Shown here one piece after another: positions 25,272 through 34,737 of a DNA stretch of 53,415 nt. The position numbers were made by a program, and so were the translations under genes. The DNA comes from an uncultured Lachnospiraceae bacterium (GTDB taxonomy: Bacteria; Bacillota; Clostridia; Lachnospirales; Lachnospiraceae). The notes beneath the pieces were generated by a model. That model did no database searches and was not told the origin of the DNA. It saw only the letters and a program-made list of their open reading frames with translations. How positions within the stretch are numbered: the stretch's first letter is position 1; each line of letters opens with the position of its first letter. The stretch lies in the NCBI GenBank assembly GCA_947589055.1, contig CANPZL010000012.1, positions 1 through 53,415 on the forward strand, given 5' to 3'.

Positions 25272-26072
25272 ATGGGATTTTTAACAGGAAAAACAGCGAT
25301 CATTACAGGTGCGGGCAGAGCGGTATTAAGTGACGGAAGATGCGGTTCCATCGGCTACGGAATTGCGACTGCTTACGCAAAGGAGGGTGCAAACCTTGTC
25401 ATTACGGGACGGAATGTTAAGAAACTGGAAGACGCCAAGGAGGAACTGGAACGACTTTATGGCATTCAGGTGCTTCCGGTGCAGGCGGATGTATCTGCCG
25501 GTTCCGATAATGAAGCGGTAGTCGGGAATGTGATTCAGAAAACGGTAGAAGCTTTTGGCGGGATTGATGTATTGATCAACAATGCGCAGGCTTCCGCTTC
25601 CGGAGTAGCACTGGCGGACCATACCACGGAGCAGTTTGATCTTGCGTTGTATTCCGGACTGTATGCGACCTTTTATTATATGAAGGCTTGTTATCCGTAT
25701 CTGGCAAAAAGCAAAGGTTCTGTCGTTAATTTTGCTTCCGGTGCAGGTCTGTTTGGTAATTTCGGCCAGTGTGCATATGCTGCGGCGAAGGAAGGGATCC
25801 GGGGGCTGACCCGTGTGGCGGCAACCGAGTGGAGCAAGGACGGAATCAATGTAAATATCGTTTGTCCACTGGCATGGACGGCACAGCTGGAACAGTTCCA
25901 GCAGGCGTATCCGGATGCCTTTGAAAAAAATGTGCATACGCCTCCGATGGGACATTTTGGAGATGCGGAATTGGAGATCGGACGTGTCTGCGTACAGCTG
26001 GCTTCTCCGGATTTTAAATATATGACCGGTGAAACGATAACGCTGGAAGGCGGACTGGGACAAAGACCGTAA
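25272..26072 (+). CDS. Short-chain dehydrogenase/reductase (SDR) family oxidoreductase
   Basis: This classical SDR has 266 residues. The cofactor loop TGAGRA at the N-terminus is followed by an insert (VLSDGRCGSIGYGIA) longer than usual, then the NNAQAS motif (where NNAG is typical), the catalytic serine region (FASGAG) and YAAAKEG, the YxxxK pair. The C-terminus has the common TGETITLEGG ending. The oxidised substrate is unknown. It has its own promoter and is separated from the panE-like gene by 79 bases. AAAGGGG precedes the ATG. Confidence 0.88.
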   Translation: MGFLTGKTAIITGAGRAVLSDGRCGSIGYGIATAYAKEGANLVITGRNVKKLEDAKEELERLYGIQVLPVQADVSAGSDNEAVVGNVIQKTVEAFGGIDVLINNAQASASGVALADHTTEQFDLALYSGLYATFYYMKACYPYLAKSKGSVVNFASGAGLFGNFGQCAYAAAKEGIRGLTRVAATEWSKDGINVNIVCPLAWTAQLEQFQQAYPDAFEKNVHTPPMGHFGDAELEIGRVCVQLASPDFKYMTGETITLEGGLGQRP

Positions 26073-26124
26073 AGAGACAGTAAGGCGATCGGATATAAGG
26101 ACGGAAAAGGAGAACCACGGACCC

Positions 26125-26787
26125 ATGTTGAAATTGAATGCTGAAGACGAGAAAGCGCTTTATAACGAGACAGGTGCATTGGAAGGGCCGGAGGATGCGT
26201 TGTCTTCCTCTGAAAAAAAACAGATGGAAAGTCTGCTGCCGCTTACAGAACGGGTGAGACAGAGTCCCTATATGATTGAGAAATGGGAGAATGCCCTGCT
26301 GGTGGCAGGCACCGATATGGAGGATATGGAAAAACGACTGAAGGTCAATATCGGAATTGTGACCGGCTGCATCGGGTTTTCTTTGGTACTGATGCTGATT
26401 ATTATTTTTATGAAACTGGATTCCATATACGTCATGCTGGCTACGGGTTTGATTCTGGTTCTCATGACGATAGCGGTGGTATTTATGTTTTTTTGTCTGC
26501 GATGGATTCTGGTGTGCGGGATCCATAAGGAGTGGAAGCCATTTCAAAACTATATCCGGAAGCATGGAATCGTGACGCTGAAATATGAAATGGATACATT
26601 GCTACATGGAATCCAGCAGATGAAGATTGATAATGAACGGGCAAAAGAGGATATTCGGCGGATTCAGAAGCAGGATTGGCTCTCCCCAAAGGAATTGAAA
26701 TGGGCAGAAGCCTGTATGCAGATACCGGAACCGCCGAAGCATACCGTAAATCTGGCGGAAGACCTTTGGAAATGGAAGGAAGAATGA
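26125..26787 (+). CDS. Hypothetical two-helix membrane protein
   Basis: This 220-residue protein is of a family I do not recognise. The N-terminal 70 residues are charged and helical, two adjacent membrane helices occupy about 73-95 and 98-120 with a very short external turn, and the C-terminal 100 residues are a basic and acidic cytosolic domain with a likely coiled coil (TLLHGIQQMKIDNERAKEDI). The topology resembles a hairpin anchor with both ends in the cytosol. It sits between the SDR gene and the metG T-box, and may be co-transcribed with the SDR (52-base gap). Confidence 0.65.
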   Translation: MLKLNAEDEKALYNETGALEGPEDALSSSEKKQMESLLPLTERVRQSPYMIEKWENALLVAGTDMEDMEKRLKVNIGIVTGCIGFSLVLMLIIIFMKLDSIYVMLATGLILVLMTIAVVFMFFCLRWILVCGIHKEWKPFQNYIRKHGIVTLKYEMDTLLHGIQQMKIDNERAKEDIRRIQKQDWLSPKELKWAEACMQIPEPPKHTVNLAEDLWKWKEE

Positions 26788-26810
26788 CCGGCTGGATTTG
26801 AAATGTTTCC

Positions 26811-26839
26811 TTGACAGAAAAAGAACGGACAGGTATACT
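26811..26839 (+). promoter_or_regulatory. Consensus promoter of metG
   Basis: TTGACA (26811-26816), a 17-base spacer and TATACT (26834-26839). It starts the T-box leader. Confidence 0.85.
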
Positions 26840-26845
26840 GAATGC

Positions 26846-27152
26846 AGAGAGAGCCGAAGTCCGGCAGACATTTGAAAAATAGCTGAATAAGAAAACGCAA
26901 AGAAGAGAAGAGTACATAAGAGGGACATTTACAGAGAATCTGGTATGCTGGGAACAGAGAATGAAGGTCTTATGGAAGATGGTCTTGGAGCGTTAGGCGT
27001 GAGCGTCTTGTAAGCGTCTGATGGTAGCACCCATTATCGTGCGGAGCTGTAATGGCAGTTCCTGAGTCCGGCATCGTGAGGTGGCGGAGAATTAAAGTGG
27101 TACCACGGGTTTCAACTCGTCTTTAAGATGGTTCTTAAAGGCGAGTTTTTGT
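26846..27152 (+). ncRNA. T-box leader of metG (methionine specifier)
   Basis: The diagnostic T-box core TGGTACCACG is at 27098-27107, followed by a terminator hairpin (about 27114-27152) with arms around AACTCG and CGAGTT and a T-run. Upstream are the AGAGA and AGTA stem I elements (26895-26960). I place the specifier at ATG 26979-26981 because it follows a GAAG S-turn-like stretch and CATAAGA can pair with TCTTATG just before it; this agrees with methionyl-tRNA sensing. Uncharged tRNA-Met should prevent termination. Confidence 0.9.
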
Positions 27153-27218
27153 TTTGAACGATGTCTTAGAAAACCCGTCGGCAGCAGGATTTCGTTTATG
27201 ATTGGAGGAGGAATGAAT

Positions 27219-29165
27219 ATGTCAAAAAAACCCTATTACATTACGACTGCGATTACCTATACGTCCGGGAAACCGCATATTGGAAATACCTATGAGATTG
27301 TATTGGCGGACAGTATTGCCCGGTATAAGCGGTTTTTAGGTTATGATGTCCGGTTTCAGACCGGTACGGACGAGCATGGACAAAAGATCGAACAAAAAGC
27401 GGCAGAGGCAGGAATGACGCCGAAGGAATATGTCGATCAGGTAGCCGGAGAGATCAAACGAATCTGGGATATGATGAATACCTCCTATGACAAGTTTATC
27501 CGTACTACAGATGCGGATCATGAGAAGCAGGTACAAAAGATTTTTAAGAAGCTTTACGAGAAAGGGGATATTTACAAGGGAGAATATGAAGGGATGTATT
27601 GTACGCCCTGTGAGTCCTTCTTCACCAGTTCTCAGTTGATCGACGGGAAATGTCCGGACTGCGGCAGGGAATGCCAGCCGGCAAAGGAAGAGGCATATTT
27701 CTTTAAGCTGAGTAATTATACGGAGCGATTGATCCAGCATATCAATTCCCATCCGGAATTTATCCAGCCGGAGGCAAGGAAGAATGAGATGATGAATAAT
27801 TTCCTTCTGCCCGGATTGCAGGATTTATGTGTATCCCGAACCTCCTTCCGCTGGGGAATCCCGGTAGATTTTGATGATAAGCATGTGATTTATGTCTGGA
27901 TTGACGCCCTGACGAACTATATTACCGGTCTGGGTTATAATCTGGATGGAACGAATGCACCGTTATTTAAGAAATACTGGCCTGCGGATTTGCATTTGAT
28001 CGGAAAGGATATTCTTCGTTTCCATACGATCTATTGGCCGATCATGCTGATGGCATTAGATCTTCCGCTGCCGAAGCAGGTATTCGGACACCCCTGGCTG
28101 ATTCAAAGTGATGGGAAGATGAGTAAGTCCAAAGGAAATGTAATCTATGCGGATGATCTGGTAGAGATGTTCGGCGTCGACGCTGTTCGGTACTTCCTGC
28201 TTCATGAAATGCCCTTTGAAAACGACGGTGTCATCTCTTGGGAACTGATCGTAGAACGGATGAATTCCGATCTGGCAAATACGTTGGGGAACCTCGTAAA
28301 CCGTACCATTTCCATGTCGAATAAATACTTTGGCGGCGTAGTAAGGAATACAGAGGCAGCGGAGCCGATTGATGAGGAGTTAAAGCAAATGGCGCTGGAA
28401 ACGCCGATCAAGGTTACGAAATCTATGGAAAAGCTGCGGGTAGCCGATGCTATCACGGAAATCTTTGCCCTGTTTAAACGGTGCAATAAATATATCGATG
28501 AAACGATGCCCTGGGCGCTGGCAAAGGAAGAAGAAAAGAAAGAACGTCTGGAAACCGTATTGTATAATCTGGTAGAGAGTATCGTAATCGGTGCGGTCCT
28601 GTTGAAATCCTTTATGCCGGAAACCGCTCAGAAGATATTAGACCAGTTGAATGCAAAGGATCGAGAATGCGATCAGCTTGGCAAATTCGGCTTATATCCG
28701 AATAATACAAAAGTAACCGAAGACCCCAGTATCTTATTTGCAAGGCTGGATATTACTACGGTATTGGAGGAGTTAGAACGCCGGAAGGAAGAAGCGAAGC
28801 TGAAGAAGTACGGACCGGGAATTGATGTGACGCCGAAGGAAGAAATCAGCATCGAGACCTTTGACAAGCTTCAGCTGCAAGTCGGACAGATCATTGCCTG
28901 TGAAGAGGTGAAAAAATCCAAGAAACTATTATGCTCACAGGTAAAGATCGGCAGTCAGGTACGCCAGATCGTATCCGGGATCCGTCCCCAGTACAGTGCA
29001 GAGGAAATGGTCGGTAAAAAAGTGGTTGTGGTTACCAATCTAAAGCCTGCTACTTTGGCCGGTGTTACCTCCGAAGGAATGCTTTTGTGTGCCGAGGGGG
29101 AAAACGGTGAACTATCTTTGCTGACAGTAGAGAAGGATCTGCCTCATGGAGCAGAGATTCATTAA
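27219..29165 (+). CDS. metG: Methionyl-tRNA synthetase
   Basis: This class I aminoacyl-tRNA synthetase has 648 residues. The HIGH-type signature is PHIGNTYE, KMSKS occurs in GKMSKSKGN, and a zinc knuckle with CTPC and CPDCGREC lies between them. The C-terminal 110 residues form an EMAP/Arc1p-like tRNA-binding domain (FDKLQLQVGQI to the end), which marks the dimeric form as in Bacillus MetS. The ATG at 27219 is 7 bases after GGAGGAGG; the ATGs at 27198 and 27213 overlap that site. Regulation is by the T-box upstream. Confidence 0.96.
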   Translation: MSKKPYYITTAITYTSGKPHIGNTYEIVLADSIARYKRFLGYDVRFQTGTDEHGQKIEQKAAEAGMTPKEYVDQVAGEIKRIWDMMNTSYDKFIRTTDADHEKQVQKIFKKLYEKGDIYKGEYEGMYCTPCESFFTSSQLIDGKCPDCGRECQPAKEEAYFFKLSNYTERLIQHINSHPEFIQPEARKNEMMNNFLLPGLQDLCVSRTSFRWGIPVDFDDKHVIYVWIDALTNYITGLGYNLDGTNAPLFKKYWPADLHLIGKDILRFHTIYWPIMLMALDLPLPKQVFGHPWLIQSDGKMSKSKGNVIYADDLVEMFGVDAVRYFLLHEMPFENDGVISWELIVERMNSDLANTLGNLVNRTISMSNKYFGGVVRNTEAAEPIDEELKQMALETPIKVTKSMEKLRVADAITEIFALFKRCNKYIDETMPWALAKEEEKKERLETVLYNLVESIVIGAVLLKSFMPETAQKILDQLNAKDRECDQLGKFGLYPNNTKVTEDPSILFARLDITTVLEELERRKEEAKLKKYGPGIDVTPKEEISIETFDKLQLQVGQIIACEEVKKSKKLLCSQVKIGSQVRQIVSGIRPQYSAEEMVGKKVVVVTNLKPATLAGVTSEGMLLCAEGENGELSLLTVEKDLPHGAEIH

Positions 29166-29263
29166 GATAGATAAAGGATCTTTTGCCGGAGGGGGTTCTC
29201 TCCCGTGGGATTCCATAGATAATAAAATATGAAAAGATAGGTTGAGAGGAGACAGATATACAG

Positions 29264-29797
29264 ATGGTTCCAACTATGAAAATGAAAAAAATGCTCGGCA
29301 TGATCGGCTGTGTTATTTTATTGTTGGTAAGCTCCGGCTGCGGAAACAGTAAAGGAAGCGGCGTGCAGGGACCGGAGGGAACCCTGCCGGAGATCATAGG
29401 TCAGATTTATGAACACAAGGATCCGGGATTTCAGGTAGAGACGACGGAGATTGCTATTAGTGATGCGGATATGCTGAAACGCTATACCGGCTTGGATTCT
29501 GCGGACTCGGTTAGTGAAGCTGCGGTTTCCGAGGCACTGATCAATGCACAGGCGTATTCTCTGGTTTTGGTTCGGGTAACGGACGCAGGAGCGGCGGAAG
29601 AGGTTGCGCTGGCGATGAAGGAAGGCATCGACCCGAATAAGTGGATTTGTGTGCGGGCAGATGATTTACAGGTTGTGGCATGCGGGGACGTGGTGATGCT
29701 GATCATGATGGCTTCCACCTATTCCGATGTTGTCACCTCGCAGGAAATCGTAGATGCGTTCCGGGAGGTCTGCGGCGGCACTCTGACGTTAGAATAG
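29264..29797 (+). CDS. DUF4358-domain lipoprotein
   Basis: This 177-residue lipoprotein has a lipobox in VSSGC (Cys at about residue 26) after a hydrophobic signal. The rest shows the DUF4358 pattern common in Clostridia: TGLD, then a segment of paired strands (AYSLVLVRVTDAG), VACGDVVMLIMM near the end. Its function is not known. AGAGGAG is present 12 bases before the ATG at 29264; the ATG at 29276 is a possible alternative. It is followed by a strong terminator and is probably independent of metG or reads through from it. Confidence 0.8.
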   Translation: MVPTMKMKKMLGMIGCVILLLVSSGCGNSKGSGVQGPEGTLPEIIGQIYEHKDPGFQVETTEIAISDADMLKRYTGLDSADSVSEAAVSEALINAQAYSLVLVRVTDAGAAEEVALAMKEGIDPNKWICVRADDLQVVACGDVVMLIMMASTYSDVVTSQEIVDAFREVCGGTLTLE

Positions 29798-29799
29798 GA

Positions 29800-29848
29800 A
29801 AAAGAGCTGTACGAAAGGCTTGTTTAAGCTTTTGGACAGCTCTTTTCT
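29800..29848 (+). terminator. Terminator after the DUF4358 gene
   Basis: AAAAGAGCTGT (29800-29810) and ACAGCTCTTTT (29836-29846) enclose an imperfect second stem; a T-rich tract follows. Confidence 0.8.
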
Positions 29849-29915
29849 CTTTATAGTTTTTTCAATGATGTGTCTGCGGTACATTCGATCATATAGATAA
29901 ACAGGCAGGTGGCAT

Positions 29916-31313
29916 ATGGTATTTGCAAGTCTTACATTTTTATATTGGTTTCTACCGGTAGTCGTGCTGCTGTACGTTCTTGTACCCAAGCGCTGTAAAA
30001 ATGTGGTACTTTTGCTTGCCAGTCTGGTTTTTTTTGGCTGGGGAGCGGTAAAGACGCTTCCGCTGCTTGGGGCGTCCATCCTGATTGCCTATGGGGTCGG
30101 GCTTGGTATGGATATGTGTCATAAGCGGGCACGTTCCAAGCAGAGGAAAAGCAAAATGGCAAAATGCCTGCTTTTTCTGGGCATTGGTCTGGAATTAGCC
30201 GCTTTATTTTATTTTAAGTATGCGGATTTTTTCATTGAAAATATAAACCGATTCACAGGGCTCCAGTTGTCCTTACTGCACGTCATGCTTCCGGTAGGGA
30301 TCAGCTTCTATACCTTTCAGATGATCAGCTATATGGCAGATGTGTATTGCAGGAAACAGCCGCCGCAGAAGAATCTCATCGACTTTGCCATGTATATCTG
30401 TCTGTTTACGCAGCTGGTAGCAGGTCCGATTATTCGGTATACCGATATGGCGGGGCAGTTAAAAACCCATAAGACAAGCTGGGAGGACGCAGCGGCAGGA
30501 CTGCAAAGAATCTTGATCGGACTGTCCAAAAAGGTACTGCTTGCGGATATATTCGGTGAATTCGGTCAGAAGATGCAGGAAACAAGCTCCCCTTCCGTCA
30601 TACTCCTATGGCTGGGAGCAATCGCATTTGCCCTACAGCTTTACTTTGATTTTTCCGGCTACAGCGATATGGCTGTGGGACTGGGAAGATTGTTTGGATT
30701 CCGGTTTCCGGAAAACTTTCGGTATCCTTATTGTGCAGACAGCATTCAAGACTTCTGGCGGCGGTGGCATATCTCTCTTGGAACTTGGTTTCGGGACTAT
30801 GTATACATTCCGCTGGGTGGCAGCCGGTGCAGCAAATGGAAATGGATCCGGAATGTTTTTGTGGTCTGGCTGCTTACCGGATTCTGGCATGGGGCGGAAT
30901 GGAATTTTATCGTATGGGGACTTGTTTTTGCCATTTTGCTGATCTTGGAACGAAAGATAAAACTGCCGCGTATTCTGGTGCTGCTGTTGGTCGTATTGAA
31001 TTTCGTAGTATTTCAGGAAACGGATCTGTCCGTGGCTGTCTTTCGATTGGGCGGTATGTTTGGGCTTGGCGGTCTGCCCCTTTGTTCAGAGGAAGGCTGG
31101 TATCTGCTAAAAAGTTATGGGATCCTGTTCCTGTTGGGCGGAATTGGCGCAACCCCCTTATGCAGACAGTGTACGGAAAAAATCCGCAGCTATAAATGGG
31201 GAGGTATCCTTCTCCGGATGGCAGAGCCGGTGGTATATACCGGGCTGTTAATCCTGTCGACAGCGTATCTGGTTGATGATTCGTATCATCCGTTTTTATA
31301 TTTTCGGTTTTGA
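29916..31313 (+). CDS. MBOAT-family O-acyltransferase (AlgI/DltB-like)
   Basis: This polytopic membrane O-acyltransferase has 465 residues and about 10-12 helices. Hallmarks are FDFSGYSDMAVG, FWRRWHISLGTWFRDYVYIP (the conserved His region) and GFWHGAEWNF with the catalytic His. AlgI-like proteins move acetyl groups across the membrane onto exopolysaccharide or cell-wall polymers with an AlgJ/AlgX-like partner, and such a partner follows after 33 bases. The polymer here is unknown; no polysaccharide synthesis cluster is in the window. Confidence 0.92.
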   Translation: MVFASLTFLYWFLPVVVLLYVLVPKRCKNVVLLLASLVFFGWGAVKTLPLLGASILIAYGVGLGMDMCHKRARSKQRKSKMAKCLLFLGIGLELAALFYFKYADFFIENINRFTGLQLSLLHVMLPVGISFYTFQMISYMADVYCRKQPPQKNLIDFAMYICLFTQLVAGPIIRYTDMAGQLKTHKTSWEDAAAGLQRILIGLSKKVLLADIFGEFGQKMQETSSPSVILLWLGAIAFALQLYFDFSGYSDMAVGLGRLFGFRFPENFRYPYCADSIQDFWRRWHISLGTWFRDYVYIPLGGSRCSKWKWIRNVFVVWLLTGFWHGAEWNFIVWGLVFAILLILERKIKLPRILVLLLVVLNFVVFQETDLSVAVFRLGGMFGLGGLPLCSEEGWYLLKSYGILFLLGGIGATPLCRQCTEKIRSYKWGGILLRMAEPVVYTGLLILSTAYLVDDSYHPFLYFRF

Positions 31314-31346
31314 TGCTTGCGGAATGCATAAAGAAAGGCAATCGTG

Positions 31347-32504
31347 ATGAAGAAAAAGGAGAAAGAACAGAATATAGAAAAACGAGTATCTACGTCGCAC
31401 AAAGGTCTTCCGGTTGTACTGACGGTCAGTATAGTCTGGATACTCCTTGCCTTGCTTTGCTTTCTTAAGCCTGAGCAGGCGGTTTCTTTTCAGGAAAGAC
31501 GGTTGTTAAACCAGTTTCCGGAGCTTACTTTATCTGGTATCCGTTCCGGAGCCTTTATGGAGAAGTATGAAAAGGCGGCGGCGGATCAATTTCCTTTTCG
31601 GGAGACATTCCGCAGTCTGCGGGCAGTTTCTGACCAATACATGTTTCGTAAGAAAGATATACACGGTATCTATTATGCAGAGGGGTATCTGGCTGAACTG
31701 CTCTATCCGTTAGATGAGGATAGTGTGGCGTATGCGGGAGAGCGGACCCGGCAAGTATATGATACCTATATGAAAGAAACAAATGTAAAAGTATATCTGG
31801 CAGTGGTTCCGGATAAAGGCTATTATCTGGGAGAGGATAACGGGTATCCGGTAACGGATCTTTCCCGTATGAAGGAAATCATGCAAGAAGCGCTTCCGGA
31901 AGCCCGGTTGATTTCATTAGAGGATACCCTGTCGCTTTCTTCCTATTATCGGACGGATTCCCATTGGCGGCAGGAAATGCTCGGCGAATCGGCGGATCGG
32001 GTCTTAGAGGCGATGAATGCAGAACCGTTTACGGATTTAGAAAAACAAGAGGCGACGGGGTCTTTCCGGGGGGTTTATGCTGGGCAGGCGGCGCTGCCTG
32101 TAGAGACGGAACCGATCTTTTTTCTGACGAACGATGTTTTGGAAGACTGTAAGGTCTACGATATGCAGGGAAATCCGGATATTACTGCGGTTTCTCCCGT
32201 AGGTATCTATCAGCCGGAGGCATTGACCGGCAGGGATCCATACGAATATTATCTGTCAGGAAACGCTGCGGTTTTGATAATTGAGAACCCGGCAGGCGAT
32301 CCGGAACGGGAACTGGTAGTATTCCGGGATTCCTTTGGCAGCAGCCTGATTCCGCTGCTCCTTCGCTCCTATGGAAGAGTTACGGTAATTGATACACGGT
32401 ATGTAAAGCCGAAAGCGCTTGGCGATTATGTACAGTTTCAGGATCAGGACGTCCTGTTTATATACAGCAGCCTGCTCTTAAATAAAAGTGATTCCCTGCA
32501 ATAA
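31347..32504 (+). CDS. DHHW/AlgX-like O-acetylation accessory protein
   Basis: This 385-residue protein has a cytosolic N-terminus and one membrane helix (about 23-45) and then an extracytosolic SGNH-hydrolase-like fold. The variant motif TDSHWRQ is where family members have DHHW or DxHW, and FRDSFGSSL contains the nucleophilic serine region. It is expected to take acetyl from the MBOAT protein and pass it to a surface glycan. The ATG at 31347 is preferred to the GTG at 31344. It is a separate but clearly paired gene with the MBOAT one. Confidence 0.85.
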   Translation: MKKKEKEQNIEKRVSTSHKGLPVVLTVSIVWILLALLCFLKPEQAVSFQERRLLNQFPELTLSGIRSGAFMEKYEKAAADQFPFRETFRSLRAVSDQYMFRKKDIHGIYYAEGYLAELLYPLDEDSVAYAGERTRQVYDTYMKETNVKVYLAVVPDKGYYLGEDNGYPVTDLSRMKEIMQEALPEARLISLEDTLSLSSYYRTDSHWRQEMLGESADRVLEAMNAEPFTDLEKQEATGSFRGVYAGQAALPVETEPIFFLTNDVLEDCKVYDMQGNPDITAVSPVGIYQPEALTGRDPYEYYLSGNAAVLIIENPAGDPERELVVFRDSFGSSLIPLLLRSYGRVTVIDTRYVKPKALGDYVQFQDQDVLFIYSSLLLNKSDSLQ

Positions 32505-32519
32505 TCGGGAAAATGAATA

Positions 32520-32548
32520 TTGAGAAATGCCGGAAAAAGTTATATAGT
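32520..32548 (+). promoter_or_regulatory. Promoter of the DUF5673-like gene
   Basis: TTGAGA (32520-32525), a 17-base spacer and TATAGT (32543-32548). Its position inside the longer frame from 32513 supports the ATG at 32576 as the true start. Confidence 0.6.
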
Positions 32549-32575
32549 ATAAAAAAACGAAGGGAGATTGCCTCC

Positions 32576-33079
32576 ATGTGGCAATATGCACAATATGTCA
32601 TAGCAGGTGCATTGACACTGGGCTTTGGTACGATTGGTATCATTAGCTGTGTGGTACTGTATCGGCAGAAAAAAATAATAATCGAAAGCCGGCTTGGCAA
32701 ATCCAGCAGTGTGTCAGAGATCATGAATGTGAATATTGCCTTGATCGGGCTGGCACTGTCTGTCTGGTTCCGCTATTATGTTTTCGTCCCACCGTTATGC
32801 ATGTATATCTTTTTTATTGTCATAACGACTCGAATCCGCAGCGGATTGTCCGAAGAAGGTATGTTTGTAGGATTAACTTTTATTGATTGGGAACATATTG
32901 AAGGTTATAAATTCGTAAACGATAACATAAATACAATAAAGGTGAAGCTGCGTGCAAATAAACGACAATATATCATTGAATGTGAAAAGGAGCAGAAGGC
33001 CCAGTTAGAAGCGTTGGTCCGCAGTAAGCTTAAGGAGATAAAGGAAACGGATAAGAAAAAGCACATGACAGTAGAATAA
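32576..33079 (+). CDS. DUF5673-like membrane protein
   Basis: This 167-residue protein from the ATG at 32576 (AGGGAGA 8 bases upstream) has one helix near the N-terminus (TM about 8-28), two more hydrophobic segments (about 45-85), and a cytosolic C-terminal domain with the pattern FIDWEHIEGYKF, in which an invariant-looking Trp is followed by a basic strand (KRQYIIECE). This arrangement is like DUF5673 proteins, whose function is not known. Its own promoter suggests it is not part of the O-acetylation operon. Confidence 0.6.
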   Translation: MWQYAQYVIAGALTLGFGTIGIISCVVLYRQKKIIIESRLGKSSSVSEIMNVNIALIGLALSVWFRYYVFVPPLCMYIFFIVITTRIRSGLSEEGMFVGLTFIDWEHIEGYKFVNDNINTIKVKLRANKRQYIIECEKEQKAQLEALVRSKLKEIKETDKKKHMTVE

Positions 33080-33103
33080 GGCGTCTTATGAAAGTGGTAA
33101 GGA

Positions 33104-33132
33104 TTGACAGAAAAAAATCTGGATATTATACT
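33104..33132 (+). promoter_or_regulatory. Consensus promoter of pyrBI
   Basis: TTGACA (33104-33109), 17 bases and TATACT (33127-33132). The leader of about 45 nt has no PyrR-binding loop or attenuator that I can see. Confidence 0.8.
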
Positions 33133-33182
33133 GAGGCTAGGAAAATAAGCAGACGCAGAGATAGATAATGCGGAGGTACACC

Positions 33183-34094
33183 ATGAGACATTTAATCGAT
33201 CCTATGGATTTGAATGTACAGGAAACGAAAGAGCTGCTGGCTCTTGCCAATGATATTATTTTACACAAGGATAAATACAGCGAGGTATGCAAAGGAAAAA
33301 AGCTTGCAACCTTATTTTTTGAACCAAGTACAAGAACCCGGCTGAGCTTTGAAGCCGCCATGATGGAGTTAGGAGGCAATGTACTTGGTTTTTCTTCTGC
33401 CGATTCGTCCTCTGCCACAAAAGGGGAAAGCGTACATGATACGGTGCAGGTGGTAGGGTGCTATGCGGATATTATTGCCATGCGCCACCCAAAGGAGGGA
33501 GCACCGCTGCTTGCTTCTTTGAAATCTCCGGTGCCGATCATCAATGCCGGTGATGGGGGACATTATCATCCGACCCAGACTTTGACGGATTTGTTGACGA
33601 TACAGCGGGAAAAAGGAAGATTAGAAGATTTTACGATCGGGTTTTGCGGCGATTTGAAGTTCGGAAGAACCGTACATTCCCTGATCAAAGCGTTGTCCCG
33701 GTATCCCAATATCCGTTATATCTTAATATCGCCAAAGGAATTACAGGTTCCGGATTATATCCGTACGGAGGTCTTTGAAAACAAACATATATCCTACCGG
33801 CAGGTAGAAAGCATGGACGAGGTGATTGGTGAGCTTGACGTTTTATATATGACCCGTGTACAAAGAGAACGTTTTTTTAATGAGGCGGATTATATCCGGT
33901 TGAAGGATACCTACATTCTGGATACAGATAAGCTGAAAAAGGCAAAGCAGGAACTGTCAATCCTGCATCCGCTTCCCAGAGTGAATGAGATTTCCACGAA
34001 AGTAGATGATGACCCAAGAGCCTGCTATTTCCGGCAGGCATTAAACGGGAAGTATGTACGAATGGCTTTGATCATGAAGCTGTTAGAGCTTTAA
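33183..34094 (+). CDS. pyrB: Aspartate carbamoyltransferase catalytic chain
   Basis: This enzyme condenses carbamoyl phosphate and aspartate, the committed step of pyrimidine synthesis. It has 303 residues; the carbamoyl-phosphate motif is [12 protein letters not shown], the 80s-loop is SSATKGES, then HPTQTLTDL and HPLPR near the C-terminus, all as in the E. coli-type catalytic chain. Start at ATG 33183, ten bases after GGAGGT; the ATG at 33168 lies before that site. The regulatory chain pyrI follows after 45 bases, so a dodecameric allosteric enzyme is expected. Confidence 0.95.
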   Translation: MRHLIDPMDLNVQETKELLALANDIILHKDKYSEVCKGKKLATLFFEPSTRTRLSFEAAMMELGGNVLGFSSADSSSATKGESVHDTVQVVGCYADIIAMRHPKEGAPLLASLKSPVPIINAGDGGHYHPTQTLTDLLTIQREKGRLEDFTIGFCGDLKFGRTVHSLIKALSRYPNIRYILISPKELQVPDYIRTEVFENKHISYRQVESMDEVIGELDVLYMTRVQRERFFNEADYIRLKDTYILDTDKLKKAKQELSILHPLPRVNEISTKVDDDPRACYFRQALNGKYVRMALIMKLLEL

Positions 34095-34139
34095 GGCTGG
34101 AATTCCGCAAGTAAAGATTACGGAATCGGAGGTAGAGAA

Positions 34140-34565
34140 ATGAACATAGACAGTATCAACAACGGAATCGTTTTGGATCATATCAGAGCAGGAAAGAGTA
34201 TGCAGATCTATCATGATCTGGAACTGGACAAGTTAGATTGCAGTGTCGCTATCATAAAAAATGTAAAAAGCAATAAGCTTGGAAAGAAGGACATTATTAA
34301 GATCGATCAGGAATATTCCATTAACCTTGATGTTCTGGGATATATTGATCCGGATATTACGGTCAACATCATCAGGGACGGAGAAACCGTGGAAAAGAAA
34401 AAGGTTGAACTGCCGGAACGACTGGTGAATATACTAATATGTAAGAATCCTCGCTGTATCACTACTACGGAACAGGGGATTGACCATATTTTTAAATTGG
34501 CGGACCGCACAAAACGGATCTATCGCTGTATTTACTGTGAGGAAGATAAGCAGGCGGCGGTTTAA
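34140..34565 (+). CDS. pyrI: Aspartate carbamoyltransferase regulatory chain
   Basis: This 141-residue subunit has an N-terminal allosteric domain that binds CTP/ATP and a C-terminal zinc domain with cysteines 101, 106, 130 and 133 (CKNPRC and CIYC), the same spacing as in E. coli PyrI. GGAGGT precedes the ATG. The pyrBI pair with PyrI is typical of Clostridia and Bacteroidetes and not of Bacillus. Confidence 0.95.
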   Translation: MNIDSINNGIVLDHIRAGKSMQIYHDLELDKLDCSVAIIKNVKSNKLGKKDIIKIDQEYSINLDVLGYIDPDITVNIIRDGETVEKKKVELPERLVNILICKNPRCITTTEQGIDHIFKLADRTKRIYRCIYCEEDKQAAV

Positions 34566-34604
34566 GCCGGATATGTTCTATAGAATAGGCAGCCGATAAA
34601 ATGG

Positions 34605-34632
34605 TTTACAAACTGGAAAGTTATGTTATAAT
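34605..34632 (+). promoter_or_regulatory. Promoter of murA
   Basis: TTTACA (34605-34610), a 16-base spacer and TATAAT (34627-34632), about 100 nt before the ATG. Confidence 0.65.
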
Positions 34633-34737
34633 TAGCCTAGTATGCCAAGCTCTTGGGGGATGTGATCAGAGAAGGCAGAACAGATACATAAGCAAAATCA
34701 GTGAAATGGATATAAAAAGTAATGTAAGAGGTGCATT

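Noticed and set aside
32513..32575. An N-terminal extension of the DUF5673-like protein
   Set aside because: It overlaps a good promoter (32520-32548), and a well-spaced AGGGAGA precedes the ATG at 32576.
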